Positions 18,894-27,712 of a DNA stretch of 64,000 bases are shown piece by piece. The first letter of the stretch is position 1. Every line of letters begins with the position of its first letter. Source of the stretch: Pseudomonadota bacterium (GTDB lineage: Bacteria; Desulfobacterota; Desulfovibrionia; Desulfovibrionales; Desulfomicrobiaceae); contig JAHIQM010000002.1 in the NCBI GenBank assembly GCA_018902545.1, positions 186,001 to 250,000 of the forward strand, written 5' to 3'. The notes beneath the pieces are model-generated. The model was not told where the DNA came from and did no database searches. It saw only the letters and a program-made list of their open reading frames with translations. Position numbers and translations under genes: made by a program.

Positions 18894-20198
18894 ATGGATG
18901 TGCTCATGTTATCCAGGCTCCAGTTTGCCATGGCTACCATGTTTCATTTCATCTTCGTCCCGCTGACCCTCGGTCTGTCCATCCTGGTGGCCATCATGGA
19001 AACCAAGTATGTGCGCACCGGCGATGAGATGTACAAACGGATGACCAAATTCTGGGGCAAACTCTTTGTCATCAACTTCGTGCTCGGCGTGGTCACGGGC
19101 ATCACGCTGGAGTTCCAGTTCGGCACCAACTGGTCCCGCTACTCCGAATTCGTCGGCGACATCTTCGGGTCGCTGCTGGCCATCGAGGCCACCACATCGT
19201 TCTTTCTGGAGTCAACGTTCCTTGGCGCCTGGATCTTCGGCTGGACCATCCTGACCCCGAAAATGCACGCCGCCTGCATCTGGATTGTGGCCATCGCCTC
19301 CAACCTCTCGGCCGTATGGATTCTGCTCGCCAACGCCTTCATGCAGAACCCGGTGGGCTATGTAATCCGCAACGGCCGCGCCGAACTGGACAACTTCTTC
19401 ACCGTGCTGACCAACCCCTTTGGCTGGCAGCAATACGTACACACCTTGAGTGGCGCCTTCACCCTGGCAGGGTTCTTCATCATGGGCGTCTCGGCTTACC
19501 ACCTGCTCAAGAAACAACATGTGGAGTTCTTCACCCGCTCCTTCAAGATGGGCATGTACTTCGCGATGATCTTCTCGGTGCTGGTTGCCCTGCAGGGCCA
19601 TCACCACGCCCAGGAAGTGGGCCGAATCCAGCCGGCCAAGCTCGCGGCCATGGAATCCTTGTGGGAAACCCAGGAGAACGCGCCCATGTACCTTCTGGTC
19701 GTGCCGGATGAAAAGAACGAGAGGAACGCCATCGAACTGTTCGGCATCCCTGGCGGCCTGTCCTTCCTGGCCCACGGCTCCTTCGACACCCCGGTGCAGG
19801 GTCTCAAAGACTGGCCCGAAGAAGATCGCCCGCCCGTACTGCTGACCTTCCTGTCCTTCCGGGTCATGGTCGGCATCGGCACGCTGCTGCCGATCCTGTG
19901 CATCTGGGCCTTCCTGCGTCGCAACAAGCTGACCGAGACGCCAAAGCTGCTCAGGGTCTTGCTCTACGCCATTCCCCTGCCCTACATCGCCATCGAGGCA
20001 GGCTGGGTCGTGGCGGAAGTGGGCCGCCAGCCTTGGATCGTGTATGGCCTGATGCGAACGGCGGACGCGGTCTCGCCCATTGTCACTTCGCAGGTGGCGT
20101 TCTCCCTGGTGTCCCTGACTTTGCTCTACGCCCTGCTTGGCGCGCTGGACATCTACCTGCTCTACAAATTCGCCAAAAAAGGCCCCGCCGAGGCGTAA
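18894..20198 (+). CDS. cydA: Cytochrome bd oxidase subunit I
   Basis: Quinol-oxidising, O2-reducing membrane subunit with haems b558, b595 and d. It has 434 residues and about nine helices. Histidine 18 in FHFIFVPLTLG is the expected haem ligand, and the GRQPW motif lies near residue 375. The Q-loop, beginning GHHHAQEVGRIQP near residue 237, is short. RBS AAGGAGG precedes the ATG. It forms an operon with cydB. In sulfate reducers this enzyme removes O2 at the membrane. Confidence 0.97.
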   Translation: MDVLMLSRLQFAMATMFHFIFVPLTLGLSILVAIMETKYVRTGDEMYKRMTKFWGKLFVINFVLGVVTGITLEFQFGTNWSRYSEFVGDIFGSLLAIEATTSFFLESTFLGAWIFGWTILTPKMHAACIWIVAIASNLSAVWILLANAFMQNPVGYVIRNGRAELDNFFTVLTNPFGWQQYVHTLSGAFTLAGFFIMGVSAYHLLKKQHVEFFTRSFKMGMYFAMIFSVLVALQGHHHAQEVGRIQPAKLAAMESLWETQENAPMYLLVVPDEKNERNAIELFGIPGGLSFLAHGSFDTPVQGLKDWPEEDRPPVLLTFLSFRVMVGIGTLLPILCIWAFLRRNKLTETPKLLRVLLYAIPLPYIAIEAGWVVAEVGRQPWIVYGLMRTADAVSPIVTSQVAFSLVSLTLLYALLGALDIYLLYKFAKKGPAEA

Positions 20199-20227
20199 AT
20201 CGTTCGGATCACAAGGAGGATTGATTC

Positions 20228-21253
20228 ATGCTCGAAACCATCTGGTTCCTACTCTGGGGCGTGCTCTGGGCCATCTACTTCATGCTCGACGGCTACGATC
20301 TGGGCATCGGCACCCTTGTCCCCTTTCTGGGCAAAACCGACCGCGATCGCCGCGTCATGTTCAACTCCATGGGCCCCTTCTGGGACGGCAACGAAGTCTG
20401 GCTGATCACTGCCGGCGGCGTGACCTTCGCCGCGTTCCCCAAGGCCTATGCGGTCATGTTCAGCGGACTCTACATACCGCTCATGCTCCTGCTCTTCGCG
20501 CTCATCATCCGCGGCGTGTCCCTGGAATTCCGCCATCAAGTCGACAGTCCGGCCTGGCGCCGGGTCTGGGACTGGGGCGCGACGATCGGCAGCTTCCTGC
20601 CCGCCCTGATCCTGGGCGTGGCCTTCTCCAACATCTTCATGGGCCTGCCCCTGGATGAGAACGGCGTGTTCCAGGGCAGCTTCCTGCTCCTGTTCAACCC
20701 CTACGGCCTGGTCGGCGGCGTGCTCTTCGTGCTGCTTTTTGCCATGCATGGCGCCCTGTGGCTGTCCATCAAGAGCGATGGCGACCTGCAGCAGCGCGCG
20801 GCGGCCACCGCCCGCAGGCTGTGGCCTGTGCTCGTCGGCGTCATCGGCGTGTTCGTGGTGCTGACGGTGTTCTACACGAACCTCTTGGCCAACTACCTGC
20901 AAAACCCGCTCATGCTCGTGCTTCTGGCCGTGCCGGTGCTGGCGCTCGTGCTTCTGCGGCAACAGATCGGCCGCGAGGACTGGTGGTTTGCCTGGGGCCT
21001 CTCCGCCGCGCTCATCGGCGGGCTGACCCTCTTCGGCGTGGTCGGGCTGTACCCGGCACTGCTGCCGTCGAGCATCTCGCCGGAGTACTCCATCACCATC
21101 GCCAACGCAGCCTCCAGCACGCTGACCCTGTCCATCATGCTGGGCGTGACCCTGGTCTTCATCCCCATTGTGGCCGGGTACCAGTTCTGGCTGCACAAGA
21201 CCTTCGCCCACAAGATCACCGACAAGGAACTGAACCAGGACGGCGCGTACTAG
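20228..21253 (+). CDS. cydB: Cytochrome bd oxidase subunit II
   Basis: Structural partner of CydA. It has 341 residues and about eight to nine helices, with the family start ETIWFLLWGVLWAIYFMLDGYDLGIG and the block GPFWDGNEVWLITAGG near residue 50. It starts 29 nt after cydA with CAAGGAGG upstream. A strong terminator follows. No cydX-like small gene is seen between cydB and that terminator. Confidence 0.97.
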   Translation: MLETIWFLLWGVLWAIYFMLDGYDLGIGTLVPFLGKTDRDRRVMFNSMGPFWDGNEVWLITAGGVTFAAFPKAYAVMFSGLYIPLMLLLFALIIRGVSLEFRHQVDSPAWRRVWDWGATIGSFLPALILGVAFSNIFMGLPLDENGVFQGSFLLLFNPYGLVGGVLFVLLFAMHGALWLSIKSDGDLQQRAAATARRLWPVLVGVIGVFVVLTVFYTNLLANYLQNPLMLVLLAVPVLALVLLRQQIGREDWWFAWGLSAALIGGLTLFGVVGLYPALLPSSISPEYSITIANAASSTLTLSIMLGVTLVFIPIVAGYQFWLHKTFAHKITDKELNQDGAY

Positions 21254-21280
21254 CGATCGGCGCTGCTAAAAACGACAACA

Positions 21281-21314
21281 AAAAAGGGTGGCCGCCAATG
21301 GTCACCCTTTTTTT
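21281..21314 (+). terminator. Terminator after cydAB
   Basis: GGGTGGCC pairs with GGTCACCC (one G-T) around GCCAAT, flanked by five A on the left and seven T on the right. The A-stem-T symmetry could allow function in both directions. Confidence 0.9.
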
Positions 21315-21353
21315 GTTGCGCTGAAACAAGTCGTTGCTATGCGAATCATGTAA

Positions 21354-21410
21354 GATGGATTCCCGCCTACGCCACCTCTCACGTCATCCCCGCGAAGGCG
21401 GGGATCCATC
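21354..21410. repeat. Intergenic palindromic repeat (REP-like)
   Basis: GATGGATTCCCGCCTACG (21354-21371) is inverted against CGAAGGCGGGGATCCATC (21393-21410), 16 of 18 positions pairing. The right half also forms its own hairpin, ATCCCCGC-GAAG-GCGGGGAT. This sequence type (TCATCCCCGCGAAGGCGGGGATCC) is a common dispersed repeat in proteobacteria. It lies between the convergent cydB and the TraB-like gene. Confidence 0.7.
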
Positions 21411-21447
21411 CCCTGCCCACGCGGGAACCTCGCCAAAGCTCTGCCGT

Positions 21448-22620
21448 CTAGAAAACCTTGCTCGCGATCCAGCTGCTGGACACAAAGACGCCGATGGTCG
21501 CGCCCAGGTTGGCGAAAATGACGACCAGCAGAATGCGGCTGACCGGGTTGATCCAGAACCCTTTCACCGTCATGACGCTGGTGGGCAGGTCTTCGAGGTC
21601 CGAGACCGTGGGCTTCTTGACCCAGGCCTGCACCAGCCCCGCCACCCAGCCCGCCGCGAGGATCGGGTGCAGGGTGGTGATGGGCGCGGCCAGGAAGCTC
21701 GCGAGCACGGTCAGCGGATGCCCCAAGGCGGCCATAGAGCCCAAGGCCGCGCCGACGCCGGTCACCAGCACCCAGATGGAGATGGCGTCCATGGAGGCCT
21801 CAGCGCCGCCACGGAAAAAACCGACGACCAGCAATACGACGAAAAAACCGGGCAACCCCCATTTCCAGAAGTTACCCCATTTGGACGGGGGGGGAAGCTC
21901 TTCAAGGGGAGCCAGATCGATGTCGCGGCCGAAATACTGCTGCATGCCCGGCACATGACCGGCCCCGACCACGGCCACGATGTTCTCGCCCGGAGCCTTG
22001 CGGATCTTTTGGGCCAGATAGATGTCGCGCTCGTCGATGAGGCGTTCCTTGATCTGCGGAAAGCTCTCCCCGAAGGAACCCATGATGGACTCCAGCTGGT
22101 CCTTTTTCTTCAGATCCTCGATCAGGGCCTTGTCCACGTCGTCGTCCACGAAGATACTGGCCAAGAGCTGGCTTAAGAGCTGAAACTTTTTCCAGAAGCC
22201 AAGATACCCCCAGACGCGCTTCAAGGTTATCTGCACGTCGCGATCGGCCAGGACCAGGGTCGCCCCGGTCTCTTCCGCCAGGCGCACGCCTTCCATCATC
22301 TCCGCGCCGGGCTGCACGCCCAGCTTGTCGCCGATCTTGCGGTAAAAGGCCTGCAGCACGAGCTGCACCATGAGAAAGACGGCCTTGCCTTCCTTGATGA
22401 CCTTGTAGATGTCCATCCGCTTCCAGTCGTCGCGGCGGGTCATGGCCTGATGCCGCGCCGCGCAGAGCTCCACGCAGATCGAATCGGGACGCACGATCTC
22501 CACCGTGCGGCGCACGTCCTCCACACTCTCCAGGGACACGTGGGCGGTTCCGATCAGAAAGAAGCGTTTGCCCCCCTCTTCCACCACCGTCACGCTTTCA
22601 GGCAAATTTTCCAGATCCAC
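21448..22620 (-). CDS. TraB/PrgY family membrane protein
   Basis: It has 390 residues. The N-terminal TraB domain (about 1-235) shows the family motifs FLIGTAHVSLES near residue 22, LVLADRDVQITLKR near residue 125 and VAVVGAGHVPGM near residue 220. Several membrane segments follow (about residues 250-390). TraB/PrgY proteins are putative metal-dependent proteases; PrgY limits peptide pheromone activity in Enterococcus. The bacterial cellular role is otherwise unclear. It is divergent from the MATE gene, with 171 bp between them. Confidence 0.85.
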   Translation of the reverse strand: MDLENLPESVTVVEEGGKRFFLIGTAHVSLESVEDVRRTVEIVRPDSICVELCAARHQAMTRRDDWKRMDIYKVIKEGKAVFLMVQLVLQAFYRKIGDKLGVQPGAEMMEGVRLAEETGATLVLADRDVQITLKRVWGYLGFWKKFQLLSQLLASIFVDDDVDKALIEDLKKKDQLESIMGSFGESFPQIKERLIDERDIYLAQKIRKAPGENIVAVVGAGHVPGMQQYFGRDIDLAPLEELPPPSKWGNFWKWGLPGFFVVLLVVGFFRGGAEASMDAISIWVLVTGVGAALGSMAALGHPLTVLASFLAAPITTLHPILAAGWVAGLVQAWVKKPTVSDLEDLPTSVMTVKGFWINPVSRILLVVIFANLGATIGVFVSSSWIASKVF

Positions 22621-22791
22621 ACGCTACCTCATGGGCCTTGGGCCCTGTTTGTTGTCAAGACCCCGCTTCGTTATCCGCACCCCCCCGGGAAAGCAAGCGC
22701 GCAACAGCCGCGACATGGGACGGCCACATTTTCGCTTGTCAAATCATGGGGCCTGAAGCATGCCGACCCTGACAACCCCTCCGGAGCGTAA

Positions 22792-24177
22792 ATGGCCCAC
22801 AGCGAATTTGACCAGCGCATGCACAGCGCCCCCTACACCACCATCTGGAACCTGGCCTGGCCCCAGATAGTGATGATGTTCTTCCACTTCCTGATCGGGT
22901 TCGTGGACGTATGGGTGGCGGGACGCATCGGGCGGGAGACCCAGGCCCTCATGGGCGTCATGAGCCAGGCCATGTTCTTTTTCATGGTCGTGGCCATAGC
23001 CCTGGCCAACGGCAGCGTGGCGGCCATCAGCCAGAGTTCCGGAGCGGGGCTGCCCCGGCGCATCAAGCGCTTCGTGGGCCTGGGTGTCGGGCTGGGGATG
23101 GTCACGGGCCTCTTGATCCTCGCCTTCGGGCTGTGGTTCGACGATCATTTCCTGCGTCTGCTGCAGATCCCGGCGGAAATCATGCCCATCGCCGAATACC
23201 TGTTGCAGGTCAGCCTCTATATCATGCCCGCCTACTACCTGTTCACCGTCAGCAACGCCTTTTTCCGGGCCCAGAAAATCGTGACCCTGCCCCTTTATTC
23301 CATGATCCTGGTCACGGGCGTGAACACCCTGCTCGACCTCGGCCTTGGGCTTGGCATGTGGGGACTGCCCAATCTCGGTTACAAGGGCATCGCCTGGGCC
23401 ACCTTCGCCTCCATCCTGTGCGGGACAATTTTTAATTTCGTGATGATGTTTCGCTGCGGCCTGCTCTCCCGGCAGAGCCTGGCCCCGTGGCGCTGGGTGC
23501 GGCTGGCCCTGCCGTACCTGATCAGGGTGGCCTGGCCCGCCGGGGTGACGCAGCTGGTCTGGCACTCGGCCTACATGGTGCTCTACGCCATCACGGCGAG
23601 CCTCCCCTTTGGCAACGTGGTCGCCATGGCGGGCATGAGCGCGGGCATCCGCATCGAGGCGCTGCTTTTCCTGCCCGGCATCGCCTTCAACTTCACCGCC
23701 TCCATCCTGGTGGGGCACTACCTCGGCCAGGGTCAAAAAGAAGAGGCCAAGCGCATCGGCTACAAGATCATGCTCGTGGGCGTGGCGGTCATGACCGTCA
23801 TCACGGGCCTGTTGTGGCTGGTCATCGAGCCGGTCATCGCCTTTGTCGCTCCGGACGTGGAGGTGCAGGAAGAGGCCATCCGCTACCTGGCCTGGAACAT
23901 GGCCGCCACGCCGCCGCTCCTGGCCGCCATGATCCTGGGCGGGGCTTTTACCGGGGCGGGGGCGACCATCTACCAGGCCGTGATTTTCGGGTCCGCGGCC
24001 TGGCTGGTGCGCCTGCCGCTCGCGTACATGCTGGGGCACGTGGTGCTGCAGTCCGCAAGTGGCGTATGGATGGCCATGTTCGCCTCGGTCCTTGTGCAAT
24101 GCGGCACGGCCCTTTACTACTATCAGTACAAGGACTGGTACAAATTCACCCTGCGCAAAGACAGGAGACCCGCTTGA
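22792..24177 (+). CDS. MATE-family multidrug/cation exporter
   Basis: Inner-membrane exporter that couples Na+ or H+ influx to efflux of cationic or small organic compounds. It has 461 residues and twelve hydrophobic segments in two MatE halves. The opening WNLAWPQIVMMFFHFLIGFVD and the second-half start RVAWPAGVTQLVWHSAYM are typical. RBS CGGAG precedes the ATG at 22792. The substrate is unknown. The following small gene overlaps its stop. Confidence 0.9.
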   Translation: MAHSEFDQRMHSAPYTTIWNLAWPQIVMMFFHFLIGFVDVWVAGRIGRETQALMGVMSQAMFFFMVVAIALANGSVAAISQSSGAGLPRRIKRFVGLGVGLGMVTGLLILAFGLWFDDHFLRLLQIPAEIMPIAEYLLQVSLYIMPAYYLFTVSNAFFRAQKIVTLPLYSMILVTGVNTLLDLGLGLGMWGLPNLGYKGIAWATFASILCGTIFNFVMMFRCGLLSRQSLAPWRWVRLALPYLIRVAWPAGVTQLVWHSAYMVLYAITASLPFGNVVAMAGMSAGIRIEALLFLPGIAFNFTASILVGHYLGQGQKEEAKRIGYKIMLVGVAVMTVITGLLWLVIEPVIAFVAPDVEVQEEAIRYLAWNMAATPPLLAAMILGGAFTGAGATIYQAVIFGSAAWLVRLPLAYMLGHVVLQSASGVWMAMFASVLVQCGTALYYYQYKDWYKFTLRKDRRPA

Positions 24178-24470
24178 AATCCCTGCCCGGCCACTATCTC
24201 GGCTCCGTCGTCAATTACGCGGCGGACACTCCGTGGGACCTGGAATATTCCCTGGTCCTCGACCCCCTGGGGCACTACCAGTTCTTTTCGCGCGACGGCG
24301 AAGGGCTGATCCGCCAGCGCCACGCCGGCACCTCTGGCCGTGCGTTTGCCCAGTTCGCGGTGCAAAACGGTTTTGACGCGCAGGAACTGCTGCGCGACCT
24401 GCATTACATCGACACCGGATTTGCCGCCGACTTCGAAAACTACGTCAACAGCCGCAACAAAACGAGCTGA
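24174..24470 (+). CDS. Conserved-looking small protein of unknown function, TTG start
   Basis: The 98-residue protein begins KSLPGHYLGSVVNYAAD after a TTG start that overlaps the MATE stop (TTGA). AGGAGA lies six bases upstream, so coupling is likely. There is no signal peptide or membrane helix. It is rich in aromatic residues and contains GHYQFFSRDGEGLIRQ and a C-terminal helical part. I do not recognise a family. No other in-frame start has a better RBS. Confidence 0.65.
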   Translation: MKSLPGHYLGSVVNYAADTPWDLEYSLVLDPLGHYQFFSRDGEGLIRQRHAGTSGRAFAQFAVQNGFDAQELLRDLHYIDTGFAADFENYVNSRNKTS

Positions 24471-24475
24471 AAGCC

Positions 24476-24634
24476 ATGCCCGAAGTAATCTCAGCAATCA
24501 ACCAGGCGGAACCCGCAACCCGGCAGGAAACCAGGCAGGCCCCGGCCACAAGGCACCGCCCCGCAGCCGATCCTCCTCCCGACCCGCCCGCCACGCACCC
24601 GCACAAGGGCAGACTCCTCGACGTCATCGCCTGA
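24476..24634 (+). CDS. Possible 52-residue proline-rich protein
   Basis: An open frame from ATG 24476 to TGA 24634 follows the 98-residue gene after 5 nt. It encodes a Pro/Ala/Arg-rich peptide ending HKGRLLDVIA. No strong RBS is visible (only GAGCTGAAAG). Composition fits GC-rich chance coding, so it may not be real; tight spacing and the ordered C-terminus are the points in favour. Confidence 0.35.
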   Translation: MPEVISAINQAEPATRQETRQAPATRHRPAADPPPDPPATHPHKGRLLDVIA

Positions 24635-24727
24635 CAGTCTGCAGGAGCCTGAAAAAATTGGTGCTCAACTCAGCCCGGGACGCATTTTTTTGAACGGCCT
24701 CCCAAGGCGCGGCAATCCAAGAAAGAA

Positions 24728-24754
24728 TTGACGGTCAGCAGCACCCTGTATATT
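24728..24754 (+). promoter_or_regulatory. Probable promoter of tRNA-Leu
   Basis: TTGACG (24728-24733) and TATATT (24749-24754) with a 15-bp spacer lie just upstream of the tRNA. The spacer is shorter than the ideal 17, which lowers confidence. Confidence 0.5.
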
Positions 24755-24768
24755 TGAAATACCTCCCT

Positions 24769-24856
24769 GCCCGGGTGGTGGAAGTGGTAGACGCCAGGGA
24801 CTTAAAATCCCTTGACCTTTACGGTCGTGCGGGTTCAAGTCCCGCCCTGGGCACCA
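24769..24856 (+). tRNA. tRNA-Leu (UAA anticodon)
   Basis: The sequence folds as a class II tRNA: acceptor stem GCCCGGG with CCTGGGC (one G-T), D-arm with GGTAGAC, anticodon loop CTTAAAA with anticodon TAA, a long variable arm (TTGACCTTTACGGTCGT region), and T-arm GGTTCAAGTCCCGCC-type. Discriminator A and an encoded CCA finish at 24856. It decodes UUA and UUG. Confidence 0.96.
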
Positions 24857-24864
24857 AAAAAATC

Positions 24865-24899
24865 AAGGACTTGTCGATTATTTTGACAAGTCCTTTTTT
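24865..24899 (+). terminator. Terminator after tRNA-Leu
   Basis: AAGGACTTGTC (24865-24875) pairs with GACAAGTCCTT (24885-24895) around a 9-nt loop and runs into TTTTTT. It is 8 nt after the tRNA CCA end. Confidence 0.92.
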
Positions 24900-25055
24900 G
24901 CGTGAAACGGGATGCGTGAGAAGTGATGCCCGCCCCCGCTGCCTTTGCGCATCACGTTTTACGTTTTAAGCATAACACATGCTCTCTGGGCTGGCACAGT
25001 ACGTTAAGCGGGAGGCGTGAGGCGGGTGACATTGTGCCCAAGAACCACTCCACCG

Positions 25056-25093
25056 AAAAAAAACGGGGCAAGGTGAACACCCTGCCCCGTTTT
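25056..25093 (-). terminator. Terminator of the VCBS protein gene
   Basis: In the minus sense AACGGGGCA pairs with TGCCCCGTT, extended by GGTG/CACC across one mismatch, and is followed by eight U (A at 25056-25063 on the plus strand). It lies about 25 nt after the stop at 25119, so the gene ends where it was meant to end. Confidence 0.9.
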
Positions 25094-25118
25094 GGGAATT
25101 GCGGACCGTCTCGGAAAA

Positions 25119-27017
25119 TCAGACGATTTCCGACTGATTGAAGACTAGGAGATTGACCAGCGCCTGGTCGCTTTCCGCGCCGTGCGCGTCTACTATTGTG
25201 TAGAAGAACTGGTCTCCGCCCTCTCCGGTCACCTCATAGGTGAAGTTCCCGTCATCGCCGATACTCAACTTGCCGTTGTTGAGATCTATATCCAGAAAGC
25301 CTCCGTCGAGATTGTACTCAACGAGTTCATCATCTTCTCCGTCAACAAATATCTTTGAAACCTTCAGATTCAGCACCGGGGTATCCTGATCCCAGTCGCG
25401 TCCAGAAGCCGCGCCGCCTCCGTCATCATCATCGGTGATGACATTGCCGCGAATCACTCCAACGGAATCGTATGCAACACTTTCTTCCCCATTGGAAGGG
25501 TAGTCATGGTATTGCACATCATTCAAATTATAATCATTGCCCACGGCAACCGGTGCTACGTTGACCAGATCCCCCTTCCCGTACAGATCCGAAATGGTCA
25601 GCGTGGCTTCGGAGGAGTCACCGTTGGAATCGGTGATGGTGTAGGTGAACACATCCTGGATCTCCTCATCGGACACAACGTCGTAGGAGAATATCCTGAC
25701 GAAGTAGTCCGAGTTGTCGGACGCCTTGAAGCCGTCATTGCCGTACGGAACGGCCTCGAAGACCAGGGTGCTGAACACGCCGATGCCGGAGACCGTGAAC
25801 GTTCCGACATTGCTGCTGCCGCCGGTCCACGTGATCGCCTGAGTCCCCTCGTAGGGATCGTCTCCACCATTTTGACTCACCACGCCGGTGCCGATGCGGA
25901 CGCCATCGGCATCAAAGGCGTGCCAACGCATGGCTTCACCGCCGTTTTCATTCTTGAACATATTGGAGACCCCGACCTGCGCGGAAACCACGGGCGCATC
26001 AAAATGAAATGCCAGGGCTTCGCTGTAGCTGTCGGAGTAGTTGATCTGTGCAGGCACTTCCTTGTTCTGACCTACCGTCCCCGCAACGCCGAAGTACGCG
26101 CCGCTCGGGCCGCCAGTGCTCACGGTCCCCGAGGCACCAGTCGTTGTAAAAATGCCAGCCTCGTCAAAAAAGGATTCCTTGAATTTGAACGCGGTCACGT
26201 TTTCACTGTTCCGCACGAAGTCCCTCGGTTGCGGCCCCTCCAAAGCTTCCACATTAACAGTATACTCGTAGCTGCCGTCAGCCTTGATGGTCAAAGTGCC
26301 GTACTGGCCGTTAACGGACAGATCACCGTTGATATCAAAATCCGCATCCTCTTCACCTTCGTACCCGACGACCTTGGTGACCGTCACCGGCGTATCATTG
26401 CCCAGAATGTCGGCCCCTCCACCGCCAAGGCCTCCCACGGTGCTGTCGCCGCTCATGACGTTCCCTTTAGCCGTGCCGCTGGGGTCAAGAAAATCCAGGT
26501 CATCAAGGGCCACAGGCACATCATTCTCGGGAACTGGAGGTTCTTCCAGTTCGCCGGGCTCTTCTGCCAACGGGTCGGCATTCAGACTCTCCACCACAAC
26601 GGAGGTAAACTCCCTCGGGTCCAGGACGCCCAGCTTGTCCACGCCCTCTACCAGATTTCCTGCGTCATCGCGATACTCGCCCACGCCGCCGCTGTCCGCT
26701 CCGCCTGCATCAGGACCTGCTGCAGGCTCGACCTCGCCCTCGCCCAGGGAAGCAAGATACTCCTGCATATCCAGAACGCTGCCGTCGGGCATGATGACAT
26801 TGGGAGCCTGGGCATAGTCCGGGTCGGTGAAATCAAGCACCACCTGACCACCGTTGGCGAAAATGAACACAACATTGCCGCCTTCCATTCTGATTTCAGC
26901 CTGATCGAATGCGGCGGTAAGCACTATGTCCTGACCGGGAACGGCCTTGATGGCGACAGTCTGCCCCGACGCGGGGGCTTGAACAGGCTGTCCGTAACTC
27001 TGTGTAGTTTCGACCAT
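25119..27017 (-). CDS. VCBS/cadherin-like repeat protein, short adhesin type
   Basis: A 632-residue, very acidic protein. ATG 27017 is chosen because GGAGAG lies before it; the GTG at 27029 precedes that RBS. Residues about 20-95 form a prefix domain found at the start of large type I-secreted adhesins (VPGQDIVLTAAFDQAEIR, GGQVVLDFTDP, IMPDGSVLD). Two VCBS/cadherin-like modules follow (about 160-260 and 500-625), with a beta-sandwich insert around 270-450. There is no Sec signal peptide, no RTX nonapeptides and no sorting motif; the C-terminus is NQSEIV. No type I exporter is nearby. Export and surface function are inferred from domains. Confidence 0.7.
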   Translation of the reverse strand: MVETTQSYGQPVQAPASGQTVAIKAVPGQDIVLTAAFDQAEIRMEGGNVVFIFANGGQVVLDFTDPDYAQAPNVIMPDGSVLDMQEYLASLGEGEVEPAAGPDAGGADSGGVGEYRDDAGNLVEGVDKLGVLDPREFTSVVVESLNADPLAEEPGELEEPPVPENDVPVALDDLDFLDPSGTAKGNVMSGDSTVGGLGGGGADILGNDTPVTVTKVVGYEGEEDADFDINGDLSVNGQYGTLTIKADGSYEYTVNVEALEGPQPRDFVRNSENVTAFKFKESFFDEAGIFTTTGASGTVSTGGPSGAYFGVAGTVGQNKEVPAQINYSDSYSEALAFHFDAPVVSAQVGVSNMFKNENGGEAMRWHAFDADGVRIGTGVVSQNGGDDPYEGTQAITWTGGSSNVGTFTVSGIGVFSTLVFEAVPYGNDGFKASDNSDYFVRIFSYDVVSDEEIQDVFTYTITDSNGDSSEATLTISDLYGKGDLVNVAPVAVGNDYNLNDVQYHDYPSNGEESVAYDSVGVIRGNVITDDDDGGGAASGRDWDQDTPVLNLKVSKIFVDGEDDELVEYNLDGGFLDIDLNNGKLSIGDDGNFTYEVTGEGGDQFFYTIVDAHGAESDQALVNLLVFNQSEIV

Positions 27018-27625
27018 GGTACTCTCCACAATATGTTCATAAAAAAAATAACTTTCGTAAGTAGTTCTAAACTATGTACTCATAGACTAGCATGCATGGC
27101 CAAGGTCAAGCATGAAAAACCACTTTCAGGGCAAATCATACCCATGGACGACATATATGGGAAAGTGATTATATTTCAGCATATTAAAAAATTAATCTGC
27201 AATAACCAAATCGCCAAAAATTCTATTCCGCCTGCTCCGCGCTCATACTTTTGGATGAAAAGCCGCATCGCCTCATCCCCGCCACCCTTCGTCTCCCACC
27301 TCACGATTTCCATCCCCCATCGATCCTCCCTTTGAAACCAGCACAGATCCTGGCCAAAAATGCAATGCTAATGCATATCAGCCAATCATCAGCCTCGTCA
27401 GACAGCCCCTGACCCTGAGCGAGACAGTATGGACCGTTTCGGCAGTGAGCATTTAACCGTTCGTTGGACTGAGGGGGGTGTTACGTTTTAGGTTTTAGGT
27501 GTTAAGCGAAAGGCGGGATGCGCTACGTGAGGTGTTTGAGTATTCGTTCTTCGTCCTGGCAGCCCTTTGCTTCGTCAAGAGTTATCATGCGGAGAATCGA
27601 CAAAGACTTCTTCGAACTTAAAATT
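27018..27625. other. Gene-free AT-rich stretch upstream of the VCBS gene
   Basis: About 600 bp with clearly lower GC than the neighbours. I see no ORF with a credible RBS. It must hold the promoter of the VCBS gene, but no clear -35/-10 pair stands out. At 27482-27530 there is a stretch of GTTTTAGGTTTTAGG-type words followed by GGCGGGATGCG, related to the palindromic repeats described next and at 33895. Confidence 0.5.
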
Positions 27626-27712
27626 TGAGCGCTATCGCTTTGTGTTATGTTTTAGAGTGTTAGGGTTTTAGGGTTAAAACATAAAACTCAAAGCGTGAGC
27701 GCCAGCGCTCAC
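27626..27712. repeat. Palindromic TTATGTTTTA repeat at a gene 3' end
   Basis: The inner arms TTATGTTTTA (27645-27654) and TAAAACATAA (27675-27684) pair perfectly. The outer arms TGAGCGCT...CGCTTTG (from 27626) and CAAAGCG...AGCGCTCA (to 27711) also pair. Between the inner arms lies GTTAGGGTTTTAGGG. The right arm overlaps the stop codon of the DUF882 gene, so it is the 3' end of that transcript. A related element is at 33895-34038. Confidence 0.65.

Noticed and set aside
22744-24099. Long minus-strand open frame within the MATE gene, rich in His, Gly and Gln
   Set aside because: Composition is that of a codon-shadow; the MATE frame has all expected helices.
24769-24899. Integration site for a genomic island at the tRNA
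   Set aside because: No integrase, no duplicated tRNA 3' end and ordinary gene content on both sides; the tRNA has its own promoter and terminator.
25506-27335. Long plus-strand open frame antisense to the VCBS protein
   Set aside because: The minus-strand gene has domains, an RBS and a terminator; the plus frame has none and runs into the AT-rich promoter region.
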